Positions 42,701 to 52,714 of a stretch of 64,000 nt of DNA are shown piece after piece (positions within the stretch are counted from its first letter, which is position 1; the number at the start of each line of letters is the position of its first letter). The notes below the pieces were generated by a model. The model was not told the origin of the DNA and ran no database searches. It saw nothing but the letters and a program-made list of their open reading frames with translations. Source of the stretch: Globodera rostochiensis (Eukaryota; Nematoda; Chromadorea; Rhabditida; Heteroderidae); the NCBI GenBank assembly GCA_018350325.1, contig JAEVLN010000015.1:2463100-2527099 (forward strand), in the 5' to 3' direction. The translations under genes and the position numbers were made by a program.

Positions 42701-43075
42701 GCGTCAATGGTCTGTTGCTGTTTGTTCTGATACTCCTCCATCTTTGCTAGCCGTGCTTTTTGTTGTTCAGAATTCGCCGTTTGCTTTTGCTCAAGTGCAC
42801 TTATTTTTCGTCTCTTTCCATTTTTAAGCACCAAATCAAAACTGGCATTTGAGGAGGTTGGTAAATTATTGAACGTTTGTTGGCGTTCCAATTGGACTAT
42901 TCGGGCACGCAAAAGACGCAATTCTTCGGAAGGGTCCAAATTGGCGAGATTTGGAGGCCAAAATTCTCAAAAAATGGAATTATTAATAAGGAGTTTATTA
43001 AATATAAATTGAATTCTTACCCTGCTGATCAGCTGTTATTTCCCCTCCATTGGTTGAATCGGCCGAAATTGACAT
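39723..43075 (-). CDS. Coiled-coil/SPRY protein, 535 aa, nine exons, intact
   Basis: Minus-strand exons: 43075-43021, 42965-42693, 41890-41714, 41624-41485, 41287-41132, 40894-40543, 40463-40373, 40293-40046 and 39838-39723. All phases fit and the frame is open. N-terminus [18 protein letters not shown], no signal peptide, so probably intracellular. Residues about 25-375 are coiled coil: [49 protein letters not shown], then a KMEQYQK/KEQ repeat region. SPRY exon 1 is fused, without an intron, to the last coiled-coil exon ([20 protein letters not shown]). SPRY then reads [34 protein letters not shown] and [16 protein letters not shown], ending at NFEYKF. Coiled coils suggest oligomers; partners are unknown. 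Confidence 0.85.
42225..42560. mobile_element. Foldback element in intron 2 of the coiled-coil/SPRY gene
   Basis: CTTCTAGAGGTTTTCGGGCCCG, TAGAATCCGAATCTGCCATT and GGACCCGAATTCGAACA on the left pair with TTCGAATTCGGGTCCGGGGT, AATGTCAGATTCAGAACCTA and CCTAGAAGCACC on the right. Relatives are at 43345-43690, 44465-44555, 42035-42085 and 55222-55470. Confidence 0.65.
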
Positions 43076-43344
43076 TTTAATTTATACTAAAAAATTTTAA
43101 TATTTAGTTTCTAAAAATGATAAAAGTTTAAAAGGAATTGACATTAGCCAAAAAAGAATCGATTTAAAATTGAGGAGGAGGGAGGAATTTGTCAGAGAAA
43201 AATTGACAGGTCAAAGGGGGAGAGGGAATGAATGACCCGATAAACAATTGTTTGCGGGAGGGGACATTTGGCGCGGCAACAAAATGCCAACCCCACAAAA
43301 TCTCAATTCAGTTAAAAACCATAAAATGCCAAAAAAAAAATTAT

Positions 43345-43690
43345 AAACGTGGTTTTGGCGGCGTAGAATCCCGATTTTAAACCCCGGTCCCAAATTAGGC
43401 CTTTTTCCAAATTCAAAATTTCCAAAAATCATTTTGGCCCCGAAATTGTATTGTGCGCCAAAATAGGGTTTACTATAATAGCCCCGTTGAAAATGTGCAA
43501 AACGGACTTGTCCAACAAAAGTTTTACATATCAAACACAAATATTATCAAGAAAAGTGAAGGATCGGGCAATGACGGGCTACCGACCCCGAACGACGAAA
43601 AACTATTAAATTTTACCAAAATTTGTTCGAATTCGGGTCCGGGGTTCGTGGTCGAAATGGAGGTCAGGTTCGGATTCGACGTCCTTGTAT
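43345..43690. mobile_element. Foldback element, same family
   Basis: The left side has GGCGTAGAATCCCGATTTTA and CCCCGGTCCCAAATT. The right side has TTCGAATTCGGGTCCGGGGT and AGGTCAGGTTCGGATTCGAC, in inverse order. More diverged than 42225-42560. Confidence 0.5.
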
Positions 43691-43791
43691 ACCCCTAACA
43701 AAATCTTTTATCAACTTTTAAAAACATTTTTTCGGTATTTCGTCGTTTTTTTGCTTAGTCGGTCCCTGCAAAAAATTGGGCGGCTTTTCAG

Positions 43792-43942
43792 TTGCACGTG
43801 GAGCCGTTGCGGCTTTTGGTTTAACACCGCCAAACAATTGGGCTGCGACTGCGATGGCACTGAGACCAGAGGCTGCGGTCCGTTAGGCATCGGCCGCAGC
43901 TACCAGTGCTGTCCCACGTGTCTCATCAACGGGAAAAAATAA
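43792..43942 (+). CDS. Eight-cysteine peptide, 3' exon
   Basis: After a GGCTTTTCAG acceptor the frame runs SCTWSRCGFWFNTAKQLGC, then DCDGTETRGCGPLGIGRSYQ, CCPTCLINGKK and TAA. Spacing is C-x4-C-x11-C-x-C-x7-C-x11-C-C-x2-C, so four disulfides are possible, as in small secreted proteins. No ATG is in the exon; the frame is open upstream to 43685 through a hydrophobic stretch (FFRYFVVFLLS) that may be intron. A signal-peptide exon must be sought upstream. I do not recognise the family. This part is GC-richer than its surroundings. Confidence 0.5.
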
Positions 43943-44954
43943 ATGCGGCGGCATTAAATTCGATGCCAATTTATTCCGTTTGAATTCTCTGCTATTTTCC
44001 CCCCAACAGATTTTAGATTTAAAAATTCTAAACATAATAAGCGCATTGGCCCTCATAACCGTGGAATTTATTTGCAAACATTAAATTATTCCTTTTTACC
44101 CTGCTCTTATCCCCTAACCTAGCTGAGAATAATAGTTTAGCGAAAAGAACTTGGGCATCTCTGAAACTGTTATATATAAAAAAAATTTAATTTTTGTTTT
44201 CTTGCATTTTTGTTAAATAGTTTGTCGAAAAATCACATTTTATGTTCTTCTCACAAATAAATAAATGCGCTCAAAAACTGAACAGAACATCAAAACGGGG
44301 GCGAGGTCAGCGCTGGGCGAAACTTCGGCTTCGAGCTTCGCGAAAATGAATGCTATGATATGTCATATTTCATACCGATATATGCTATCACATTTCTCAT
44401 TACCGTAACCAATAGGAATTTACAGAAACTAATACCCTTTACCAAATCCGAAAATGTGATCAAAAGTAGAATTTGTGGGGCGTAGAATTCAAATCTGACT
44501 TTCATTTCGACCAATTTTCGAATCCCTGACCCGAATTCGATGACCCTACCCGAGCCAAATTTGTCGCGCCAAAACGGCCCGGCGCCAAGCTGTCCGTGGT
44601 TTTTATGACTGAACTCCGTGGCCAAGAAGACGGGACTTGAATAAATTAGATAAATTCTGGGCCTTTCGTGTATCGACAGGCATTAGAAAAGGCTTGTTGG
44701 ATGCTTCCTTTGGGGTTTCGTAAAAAGTGCACGAAAATAGAAATTTAGAGGATGCCCAAAAGTTCCACGTCACCTCACCCGCTAAAAGCAGCCCCTGTCA
44801 TATGCAAAGTTCAATTCAGATTTATCGACCAATATCTCTGCTTCTGTGGCCATTTACTCTGCCTAGGGGCGCTTTTTCCATACAATACATTAGCCGTAAT
44901 GCTTCAATTTTCCCCCAAAGGCATAATCAGGGGGCCCCGAATGCCCTCCAATTC
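43943..44954. other. Intergenic with a duplicated segment
   Basis: 44465-44555 is a single arm of the foldback family (GGCGTAGAATTCAAATCTGA, CCTGACCCGAATTCGATGA). 44555-44780 is the inverse copy of 14740-14965. No gene supported. Confidence 0.5.
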
Positions 44955-45078
44955 TGGCATATTCTTTGTCTTTTCGTAAATGCCAACGCATTTTCTCGCG
45001 TCCCCTCCACTCTCTTCGTGGCAATGCTATTTTAGAACAAAGGCACTTCTACGCCTGCGATTAAAGGCGTATAAAAGC
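44955..45078 (+). promoter_or_regulatory. Promoter with ATGCCA motifs and TATA box
   Basis: ATGCCA occurs at 44980-44985, and in reverse (TGGCAT) at 44955-44960 and at 45082-45087, just past this span. TATAAAAG is at 45071-45078, 57 bases before the ATG. ATGCCA is the published DOG-box core enriched before dorsal oesophageal gland effectors of Globodera rostochiensis; three copies within 180 bases of a secreted-protein start is notable. Confidence 0.6.
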
Positions 45079-45134
45079 GGTGGCATGCAGCAAATAGCCA
45101 TCATTCAAAACGATTTCATTTTTATTGCCTAAAA

Positions 45135-45467
45135 ATGCCTACCTTTCTCTTCTTGGCCGCCATTTGCTTGCTTGTGGCCGCTTCTATTCTGCTGGAGACG
45201 GGTCAGAAAAATTTTTTCAAATTAAAAATTTGGCGCAATATTTCATCGCTTTTCAGTGTGTGGGGTGACTAACAAAAATTTATGTAAATATCGAAATATT
45301 TTAACTTAAATTTTTGACTGACTCACGTAGAGAATTCAGATGCATCGCCAAACAAAAACACCAAACTCGAAAAAGGATCATCCAGTTCTGGCAATGCTGA
45401 GTCAACGGATCCTGGCACGTCTGGGAGAAACCGGGAGGCTATGGGGATGCTTCCAACAATTAATTAA
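45135..45467 (+). CDS. Small secreted protein, 73 aa, candidate effector
   Basis: Exon 1 (45135-45201) encodes MPTFLFLAAICLLVAASI.., a classical signal peptide (hydrophobic core, small residues before the likely cleavage near LVAAS). Exon 2 (45257-45283) encodes VCGVTNKNL. Exon 3 is read from 45340, using the acceptor AGAATTCAG, and gives ASPNKNTKLEKGSSSSGNAE.. to GMLPTIN and TAA. The alternative acceptor nine bases earlier (CACGTAG) gives an immediate stop and a 31-residue product. The mature part is short, Ser/Asn/Lys-rich, with one cysteine. No family recognised. The stop is six bases from the end of the convergent gene at 45474. Confidence 0.6.
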
Positions 45468-45473
45468 GCCTCT

Positions 45474-46815
45474 TTACCCGTCGCCGATGTCCCAGTCCTT
45501 GAAGGCAATGCCGATGCAATTCCACTGACGCCAATTCCGCGCAGCTGCCCCCGTCTCCCACTCAGCCCATTTTGCTTCGTCGCGCTCAACTGGGCAACGA
45601 ACCAACCGCCAATAATAGTCTTCGCCAAATTGTTGCTTAATGTAACGCAATTCCAATCGCTCTCCCGTCAAAATGTTTTTCAGTTCAAATGGCACAATGA
45701 CACCAAACCAATGATACAGACAGATGATGAAATTGACCGGATCGGTCGATTTGAAAAATGCCTAAAATGAAATAATTGTAATTTAAAGCCGGAAGTCCAA
45801 TAAGACAAAATTCAAAAAATCACCATTTTCAGTCCCTCCATTTCCGAATGAAAATTATAGATTTCCAACACCTTCGGAATGCCATCTCCGCGCGGCGTAC
45901 ACAACCATTTAGCCAAGCTTGTGCAGAAGAAGCGCCGGCACTGTCATCGGCCGGGAACGCGGGAAAAATAGTATCGCAATGAATCAATCGGAGTTTTGGG
46001 CAATCGTTGAGAACGGTCGGAGAGAATTGGCGCCAACCGTCGAGTTGGAAGGTATACAAGTCAAGTCCGTAAATGTTGTCCTTGATCAAGGGCCAAATTC
46101 GGTGCCAAATGATCTCCCAACTGCGGTTTTCGTCCTCGTCTGTTCCAATGTAAAGATAGGTGCCTTTGGAGTCGAAAAGGCGGCGAATGTTTTGGAGAAA
46201 TTTGATGACATTTTGGTCGATGTAACTAAAGTGTATGAAAAAACAAATATTTAAAAGCTGACCAAATGACCTTATTCGAAGGACTCTGAATCCGATCACT
46301 TTGTCTGGCAGCGCTTTTTGCGGAATTGGCAGAAGACGCTCAACTTCTTCGCCAAAGCGTTTGACAATTTCAGCGCCATTTCCCTCAGTTGCGCGACGGA
46401 CTTCCAATTGACCCAACGTCCATTCCATCGATTTGAAATGCGCGTCCACCAAAAAGTCAAAACGATCGCCGATCAACGCAACTTTCAATCCGAGCACGAA
46501 ATGTCCACAGAATTTGAAAACTTCAAACAAAAGGTCGTCACAAATGAAACTGAAAATTCGGGGGTTAAATGAGATGAATTAGTGCCACAAATAAACAATT
46601 TCCAGTTTTGTTAAAATTGCTCAAAAATAGCAAAATTTTCTCGTTAAAGCGGGAAGGGCGTGAAAACCATCGAAAATTTCTAAATTTTTTCTTTCGCTAA
46701 TGAAAAAAAGACTTTCATTTCGGCGAGGTCGGGGCGATTCCACTGATCTTGTAGAAATAAACAGAACTAACATTGCTTTCAATTGTTTCTCCGCATTCTT
46801 CGGATTGTCAGACAT
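45474..46815 (-). pseudogene. F-box-associated family protein with one frameshift
   Basis: Minus exons: 46815-46772 (MSDNPKNAEKQLKA), 46549-46271 ([40 protein letters not shown]), 46225-45824 ([51 protein letters not shown]) and 45761-45474 ([51 protein letters not shown]). Phases fit except that one base is missing near 45917: the family motif [14 protein letters not shown] lies in the shifted frame, and the exon 3/4 phase is restored only if the base is added. It is either a recent pseudogene or a sequencing error. The N-terminal CDD..FEVFKFC part resembles a degenerate F-box; function unknown. Confidence 0.75.
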
Positions 46816-47700
46816 TTTTTGCCGTTGCAAATCCAAATGATTTTTGTTTTCAATAAGTAATACTGAAAAAATGTAATTTTTAATACATACATATAAAAAT
46901 GGACGAACCCCGACTCGTTCTCTACCTGCCAACTCGCTAGTACCCAATACCATTTTTCAAGCTTTTTTGCTCATAACTTTTTCAAAGTCAACTAAATCAA
47001 AGATTTTTGATATCAGCGTACAATTATTAGAAGCTATCAAAAGGCAAAAGCTAAGCGGGTACTTTTTTGAAAAAAAAAAGATTTTTCTAAAGTCAGTGGT
47101 CGCCAAAAGTAAAACGACAAAAATTTTTGTTGTTTAACGCGCTATAGCAAACTAAAGAAGCATTGTGAGATAAAGTGTTCAGGGCTTTTTTGTAGCATTT
47201 TTTCTGGGCTTTAAAATGACGTAGAGCAATAGTGTCAGACACCTCACGTTAAAACATTGTTTGACCCCATATCCAATTGCACCACTTTTTACTGCGTCAA
47301 AGGTAAAGCGACAAAATTTAAAACAAAAAAATCAATTTTTTGTTTGGCCAAAAATACAAAAAAAAATTCATGCAGGCATAATTTGATAATGTACAAAAAA
47401 GCCCCTGATCAGTTTGTCTCACAATGTTTCTTTAGTTTGCTATAGCGCGTTAAACAAAAAAATTTTTGTCGCTTTACTTTTGGCGACCACTTTGATTTAG
47501 TTCGGGTTTCAATCTTCTAGTCGTAAAGCAAATGTAGAGAGGAATCAAAAACTTGAATTTATGGGCTATGGATCGGTAGGGCAGACACAAAAATCGATAA
47601 CAGTTTTTCCCTGGACAATGAAAATATTCCATTTCGACAAGGGCCCTATTCGCGGGCACTGTTTTCACACAATTTTTGACATAATTTAGGAGTTTTACCA
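46816..47700. other. Intergenic with foldback element
   Basis: Contains the foldback element at 47085-47500. Flanks are AT-rich with no recognised feature. Confidence 0.5.
47085..47500. mobile_element. Foldback element
   Basis: The left arm GTGGTCGCCAAAAGTAAAAC, TTTAACGCGCTATAGCAAAC and CATTGTGAGA pairs with right-arm TCTCACAATG, GTTTGCTATAGCGCGTTAAA and TTTACTTTTGGCGACCAC. Arms are about 110-130 bp; the centre has no coding sign. Confidence 0.75.
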
Positions 47701-49780
47701 CAAATTTTACTTTTGAAGAAATAGTGTGTTAAAAAAGAGAGACAGACGGATCGAACAATTTTATAGTTACTTTTTTGAACATTATTTTTTGAAAGAAATA
47801 GTGTGCTAAAAAGAGAGAGACAGACGGTGAGAGTAATTTGGACATCAACGCACCCTATCAAACAATTTTTAGTCACTTTTTTGAACATTATTTTTTGAAA
47901 GAAATAGTGTGCTAAAAAGAGAGAGACAGACGGTGAGAATAATTTGGACATCAACGCACCCTATCAAACAATTTTTAGTCACTTTTTTGAACATTATTTT
48001 TTGAAAGAAATAATGTGCTAAAAAGAGAGAGACAGACGCTGAGAGTAATTTGGACATCAACGCCCCTATCAAACAATTTTTTAGTCACTTTTTTGAACAT
48101 TATTTTTTGAAAGAAATAGTGTGCTAAAAAGAGAGAGACAGACGGTGAGAGTAATTTGGACATCAACGCACCCCATCTAAAATTTGTTTTAGTTTAATTT
48201 CTGAAAATTTTATTTTTTTGAAGAAATAGTGTGCTAAAAAGAGAGATTTAGTTTAATTTCTGAAAATTTTATTTTTTTGAAGAAATAGTGTGCTAAAAAG
48301 AGAGAGACAGACGGTTAGAGTAATTTGGACATCAACGCACCCTATCAAACAATTTTTAGACACTTTTTTGTTTTTTGAAAGAAATAGTGTGCTAAAAAGA
48401 GAGAGACAGACGGTGAGAGTAATTTGGACATCAACGCACCCCATCTAAAAATTGTTTTACTTTATTTTCTGAAAATTTTATTTTTTCGAAGAAATAATGT
48501 GCTAAAAAGAGAGAGTCAGGCGGCGAGAGTAATTTGGACATCAACGCACCCCATCTAAAAATTGAATTAGTTACTTTTTTGAAAATTTTATTTTTTCGAA
48601 GAAATAATGTGCTAAAAAGAGAGAGTCAGGCGGCGAGAGTAATTTGGACATCAACGCACTCCATCTAAAAATTGTTTTACTTTATTTTCTGAAAATTTTA
48701 TTTTTTCGAAGAAATAATGTGCTAAAAAGAGAGAGTCAGGCGGCGAGAGTAATTTGGACATCAACGCACCCCATCTAAAATTGAATTAGTCACTTTTTTG
48801 AACATTATTTTTTGAAAGAAATAGTGTGCTAAAAAGAGAGAGACAGACGGTGAGAGTAATTTGGACATCAACGCACCCTATCAAGCAATTTTTTAGTCAC
48901 TTTTTTGAACATTATTTTTTGAAAGAAATAGTGTGCTAAAAAGAGAGAGACAGACGGTGAGAGTAATTTGGACATCAACGCACCCCATCTAAAATTTGTT
49001 TTAGTTTAATTTCTGAAAATTTTATTTTTTTGAAGAAATAGTGTGCTAAAAAGAGAGATTTAGTTTAATTTCTGAAAATTTTATTTTTTTTGAAGAAATA
49101 GTGTGCTAAAAGGGAGAGACAGACGGTTATAGTAATTTGGACATCAACGCACCCTATCAAACAATTTTTAGTCATTTTTTTGAACATTATTTTTTGAAAG
49201 AAATAGTGTGCTAAAAAGAGAGAGACAGACGGTGAGAGTAATTTGGACATCAACGCACCCCATCTAAAAATTGTTTTAGTTACTTTTTTGAAAATTTTAT
49301 TTTTTCGAAGAAATAATGTGCTAAAACGAGAGAGTCAGGCGGCGAGAGTAATTTGGACATCAACGCACCCCATCTAAAAATTGAATTAGTTACTTTTTTG
49401 AAAATATTATTTTTTCGAAGAAATAATGTGCTAAAAAGAGAGAGTCAGGCGGCGAGAGTAATTTGGACATCAACGCACCCCATCTAAAATTTGTTTTAGT
49501 TAATTTCTGAAAATTTTATTTTTATGAAGAAATAGTGTGCTAAAAAGAGAGAGACAGACGGTGAGAGTAATTTGGACATCAACGCACCCGATCTAAAATT
49601 TGTTTTAGTTAATTTCTGAAAATTTTATTTTTTTGAAGATAGTGTGCTAAAAAGAGAGAGACAGACGGTGAGAGTAATTTGGACATCAACGCACCCCATC
49701 TAAAATTTGTTTTAGTTAATTTCTGAAAATTTTATTTTTTTGAAGATATAGTGTGATAAAAAGAGAGAGACAGACGGTCA
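47700..49780 (-). repeat. Satellite array, unit about 106 bp, about 17 copies
   Basis: The unit reads AAATAGTGTGCTAAAAAGAG, AGAGACAGACGGTGAGAGTA, ATTTGGACATCAACGCACCC and a variable TTTTTAGTCACTTTTTTGAA part. The core GGACATCAACGCA recurs mostly every 105-112 bases. Subfamilies differ at GACAGACGGTGAG versus GTCAGGCGGCGAG and at CTATC versus CCATC. Open frames within it are repeat artefacts. Confidence 0.9.
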
Positions 49781-50931
49781 TGGCATCTCCACGAGAGTGG
49801 ACAACAAATTTTGGAATTGTCTGACCGAAAGGTTGTCACATTTCTCTTTATGTTGGTCAGCAATGTTCCTTTTTTAGTTGCTTTCCTGTGGCCCGAAAAT
49901 GCAGCACATTTTTTCATAACTATTTTGCTTAATATGTAGCTCAACAGTCGCGTTGTGAGGGATCCGGCCGCCGGGACATTTTTTTTGAAGATTTTGACTT
50001 GAAATTGTACGAATCAAGGAGTACTATTTTTGAAAATTCTCATTTTCCCGTAAAAATTGAAATTTTTGACTTCAATGGCAAATTTCCAAAATTCATGGCA
50101 TTTGCCACAAAAACTCGTGCCCGTTTTATAATCCCGTGTCCCCCGGCGGGGACTTAGTCCGCGTAAAACTATCTATGTAGATATTCAGATTTATTTGCCA
50201 AATTTGAAAAAAGCGTTTTTATACTTACGATTAGCCGGCAATATTGTTTTCACATTATACAACATTAACAATGGGCTTTTGGCAGAATTTTGCGAAAGTA
50301 AAAAAAAATTGAATCGAAACCTTTCGATAATTAAAGGTTTTTCTGTTTTTTTGAGTATCGAATTTTGGAGTCTTTGGGAAATTTTGCTTAATAAATTAAA
50401 CACTATTAATTTTTTTACACACACCAAACTACATTAACAATGGACCTTAAAAAGATGACATATTCGTAATCAGCGACCTCGATAACCCCCGGGTAACTCT
50501 CAGAATTTAGCTTTTTGTTGCCTTTTTTTTAAATTTAAATGTGTGGCGCCATAACGGAAAAGTACCGTCGGCGGTGCCGATAGGCGCCGCCGAGAAGATT
50601 TTGAATTTTCGATTCAATTATTAAGAGATTTGCAACCAATAAATTTTTTTTAAAAATCGGAAAGAATTTGCCGAAGAATTATTTGCGGGGTGCGGGAAAA
50701 CGACTAAAATAAAAATTGAGGGAGCGGGAATTTCAAAAAGTGCGGGAACGGGACCGGGAATCCCGCACTTTTCACGAGGGAATCCCATTCCCGCCGAGCT
50801 CTAGTTAAAATCATGTTTTTCAATAATAATTTATCAATTAACGAGTCTATTAATTGGTCCGAAAAAAATTTGAGGTGTATGTATCTTCACTATGAATGTT
50901 CAAAAGTCCAAAAATTGCCCTTCGTTTTCAG
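49781..50931. other. Intergenic with hairpin repeat
   Basis: Holds the hairpin copy at 50569-50592 and CGGGAACGGGACCGGGAATC-rich DNA at 50690-50805. No gene recognised, though the last part precedes a kinase exon whose 5' end was not found. Confidence 0.5.
50569..50592 (+). repeat. GATA-loop hairpin, copy 6
   Basis: Identical stem and loop to 5352; followed by AGAAGATTTTGAATTTTCGA. Confidence 0.8.
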
Positions 50932-51242
50932 TACTTCGGACAACAGCCGAAGGGCGACGCTGAAAAAGAAGACAACCCCAAGGAAGACGAAACTACGGCG
51001 GCTGACGACAAAGAGGAGAAGCGGGAAGACGAAATGAGCCCGTTGTGCTCTATCTACGACTTCAAGGTGTACAGAGAAAAGCGTTTTTCAATAAGATTTC
51101 CATTTAATCGATAAACAAATTTGTACGTTTTAAGGACGTCCGAGGCATCGGCGCCGGTGCGTTCGCCAGCGTGTTCTACGGCGAAGAGATGGTGTCGCTT
51201 GTGCCGGCCAGCAACCGCAATGTGGCACTTAAGCGCATTAAT
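50932..51242 (+). pseudogene. Protein kinase N-lobe fragment
   Basis: Exon 50932-51066 (after CGTTTTCAG) encodes an acidic, Lys/Glu-rich stretch (KEDNPKEDETTAADDKEEK) ending SPLCSIYDFK. Exon 51135-51242 continues in phase with DVRGIGAGAFASVFYGEEM and NRNVALKRIN, which is a glycine-rich loop (GxGxFxxV) and the VALK lysine of a protein kinase. A GTGCGT donor follows, but no later kinase exon exists: a short minisatellite (GGCATGGGACGCCAAAAC, 51272-51335) and then an inverted duplication begin. The upstream start is also missing. It is GC-rich and well-preserved, so truncation looks recent. Kinase subfamily not determined. Confidence 0.6.
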
Positions 51243-51377
51243 GTGCGTTGTTTTTTTTATGTACCTGTAGTTCACGGCATGGGGCGCCAAAACGGCATGG
51301 GACGCCAAAACGGCATGGCATGGGACGCCAAAGAACGTTGGCTAACTGTATTTTAGGAGTTTAAATGTTCTTACCCC

Positions 51378-51782
51378 CTTTTAAAATAAATTCAACAATT
51401 GAGCCCATGCTTCCATAAGGATCTAAAAGTCCAAACGTTGGCTAGCTGTATTTTATGAGTTTAAGTGTTCTCACCCCCTTTTTTCATGTCCTTCAATTCC
51501 TCCTTGACATCCTTTGCTTCTTCCTTCATCAATTCCAGTTCCATTTGCTTGATCTTTTCCCCCAAATGCTAAATTATAAAACTTTAGATCTGAAAATTAT
51601 TTAAAAATTATAGATTGGGCCCGACAGAGACAGTAAAAATCGGTGTTTCCTTGATCAAAAACAAAACGCACTTTCAATTGATCGAGCTTTGCTTGTTCCT
51701 CCTCCTGCTTAGCCTTGCATTGTTTGCCATTGTTTTGCTGAATTTGGTCGTTTTTTTTGAGACGATGTTCCTTTTGACCATT
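51378..51782 (-). repeat. Inverted duplication, left arm
   Basis: About 400 bp, almost identical to the reverse complement of 52834-53237. The shared segment runs from TGGTCAAAAGGAACATCG to AATTTATTTTAAAA and includes two coiled-coil exons plus intron. Confidence 0.9.
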
Positions 51783-51948
51783 TAATTCACGGATAACATA
51801 ACTGACATAAACTAAGTTGGCTAACAAAATTTTAAGGAAAGTTTAAATATTTTACCGCATTTGCATTTCTTTTTTATATTCTTTGGCGAATGTTGGTGTT
51901 CCAATTCGGCAATTCTGTCCCGTAAAAGACGCTCTTCAGCAAATAGGC
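51475..51948 (-). pseudogene. Coiled-coil fragment of a coiled-coil/SPRY gene
   Basis: Minus exons: 51948 to about 51857 (EERLLRDRIAELEHQHSPK), 51830-51672 ([33 protein letters not shown]) and 51568-51475 ([20 protein letters not shown]). The frames are open and the last two exons have the same splice sites as the plus-strand copy in 52715-54121. No ATG exon and no SPRY exons follow on this strand, so it is an orphan. A degraded copy of the upstream cassette (52090-52575) lies at its 5' side. Confidence 0.65.
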
Positions 51949-52089
51949 CTAAATTAGAGAAAGGAATAATAAATATTAATAAATTGATTTTCTTAATAAT
52001 GAACATTTAACCGTTATGATTCAATGTATTTATAGACTGAAATGAATGGACTTTTCTTTGGGCAAATGTTGACCTCAAAAACGGGGGAT

Positions 52090-52575
52090 GGACATATTTA
52101 TTCATTCACTTTTGAAAATTAATCTCTTTTCATCATAAATTTGAATGTTTTATTCGCTCACAGCAAAATGTTGACCCAAAGAATTGTGATAAAACAGAAA
52201 AGATCAAAATGCCAGAACTGTTGAATGAAAATTGCTGAGAAAGCCTGTGAATAAATGGGGAATTGGAATTTTCCGTATTTTTTGATCGATCATTCAATTC
52301 ATTTGTGAGGCAGCATGGGAACTTTGCCTTTGCATTCATTTTGAATTTGTTGGGCAAAACGCTGACCCACAAAATGGCGGTGGAAAGAGCTTAAGGACGG
52401 TGCCGATATGTATTTGGTGATGTTCATCTTCATCCCACAAATTCTAAATCAAAACTACTGACCGCTCAAAATAATTCATTAAAATTTATGAAGATAGCGA
52501 AGGATGTACTTTAAATTACACATATAAATATCTCCAAAATGGCACTTTCGTTGGTTTGAGCCTTTTTGAAGAAGT
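52090..52575 (-). repeat. Conserved upstream cassette, inverted copy
   Basis: The reverse complement matches 57640-58130 and 15455-15840: GATGAAGATGAACATCACCA, AATACATATCGGCACCGTC, AACAAATTCAAAATGAATGC, AAAGGCAAAGTTCCC. It lies upstream of the orphan coiled-coil exons. Confidence 0.65.
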
Positions 52576-52700
52576 TATTTTGCAATTAATTTTGCCGATT
52601 TTAAGTTAAATGCGCCCTTTAAAACTACATATAAATAAACATATATATAATTTTCGAAACAAAAAAACTAAATTTCGGAGATTCTAGCACCCCCCCCCCC

Positions 52701-52708
52701 CTTTCCAG
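52701..52708 (+). promoter_or_regulatory. Candidate spliced-leader acceptor before ATG
   Basis: CTTTCCAG lies only six bases before the ATG at 52715, and an 11-13-base C run precedes it. A very short 5' UTR after a trans-splice acceptor is common in nematodes. Confidence 0.5.
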
Positions 52709-52714
52709 TTTATT

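Noticed and set aside
47646..49253. Minus frames with SPSVSLFLAHYFFQKIMFKK repeats, resembling signal or membrane segments
   Set aside because: These come from the 106-bp satellite; open only because of short unit length, with no start context or partner exons.
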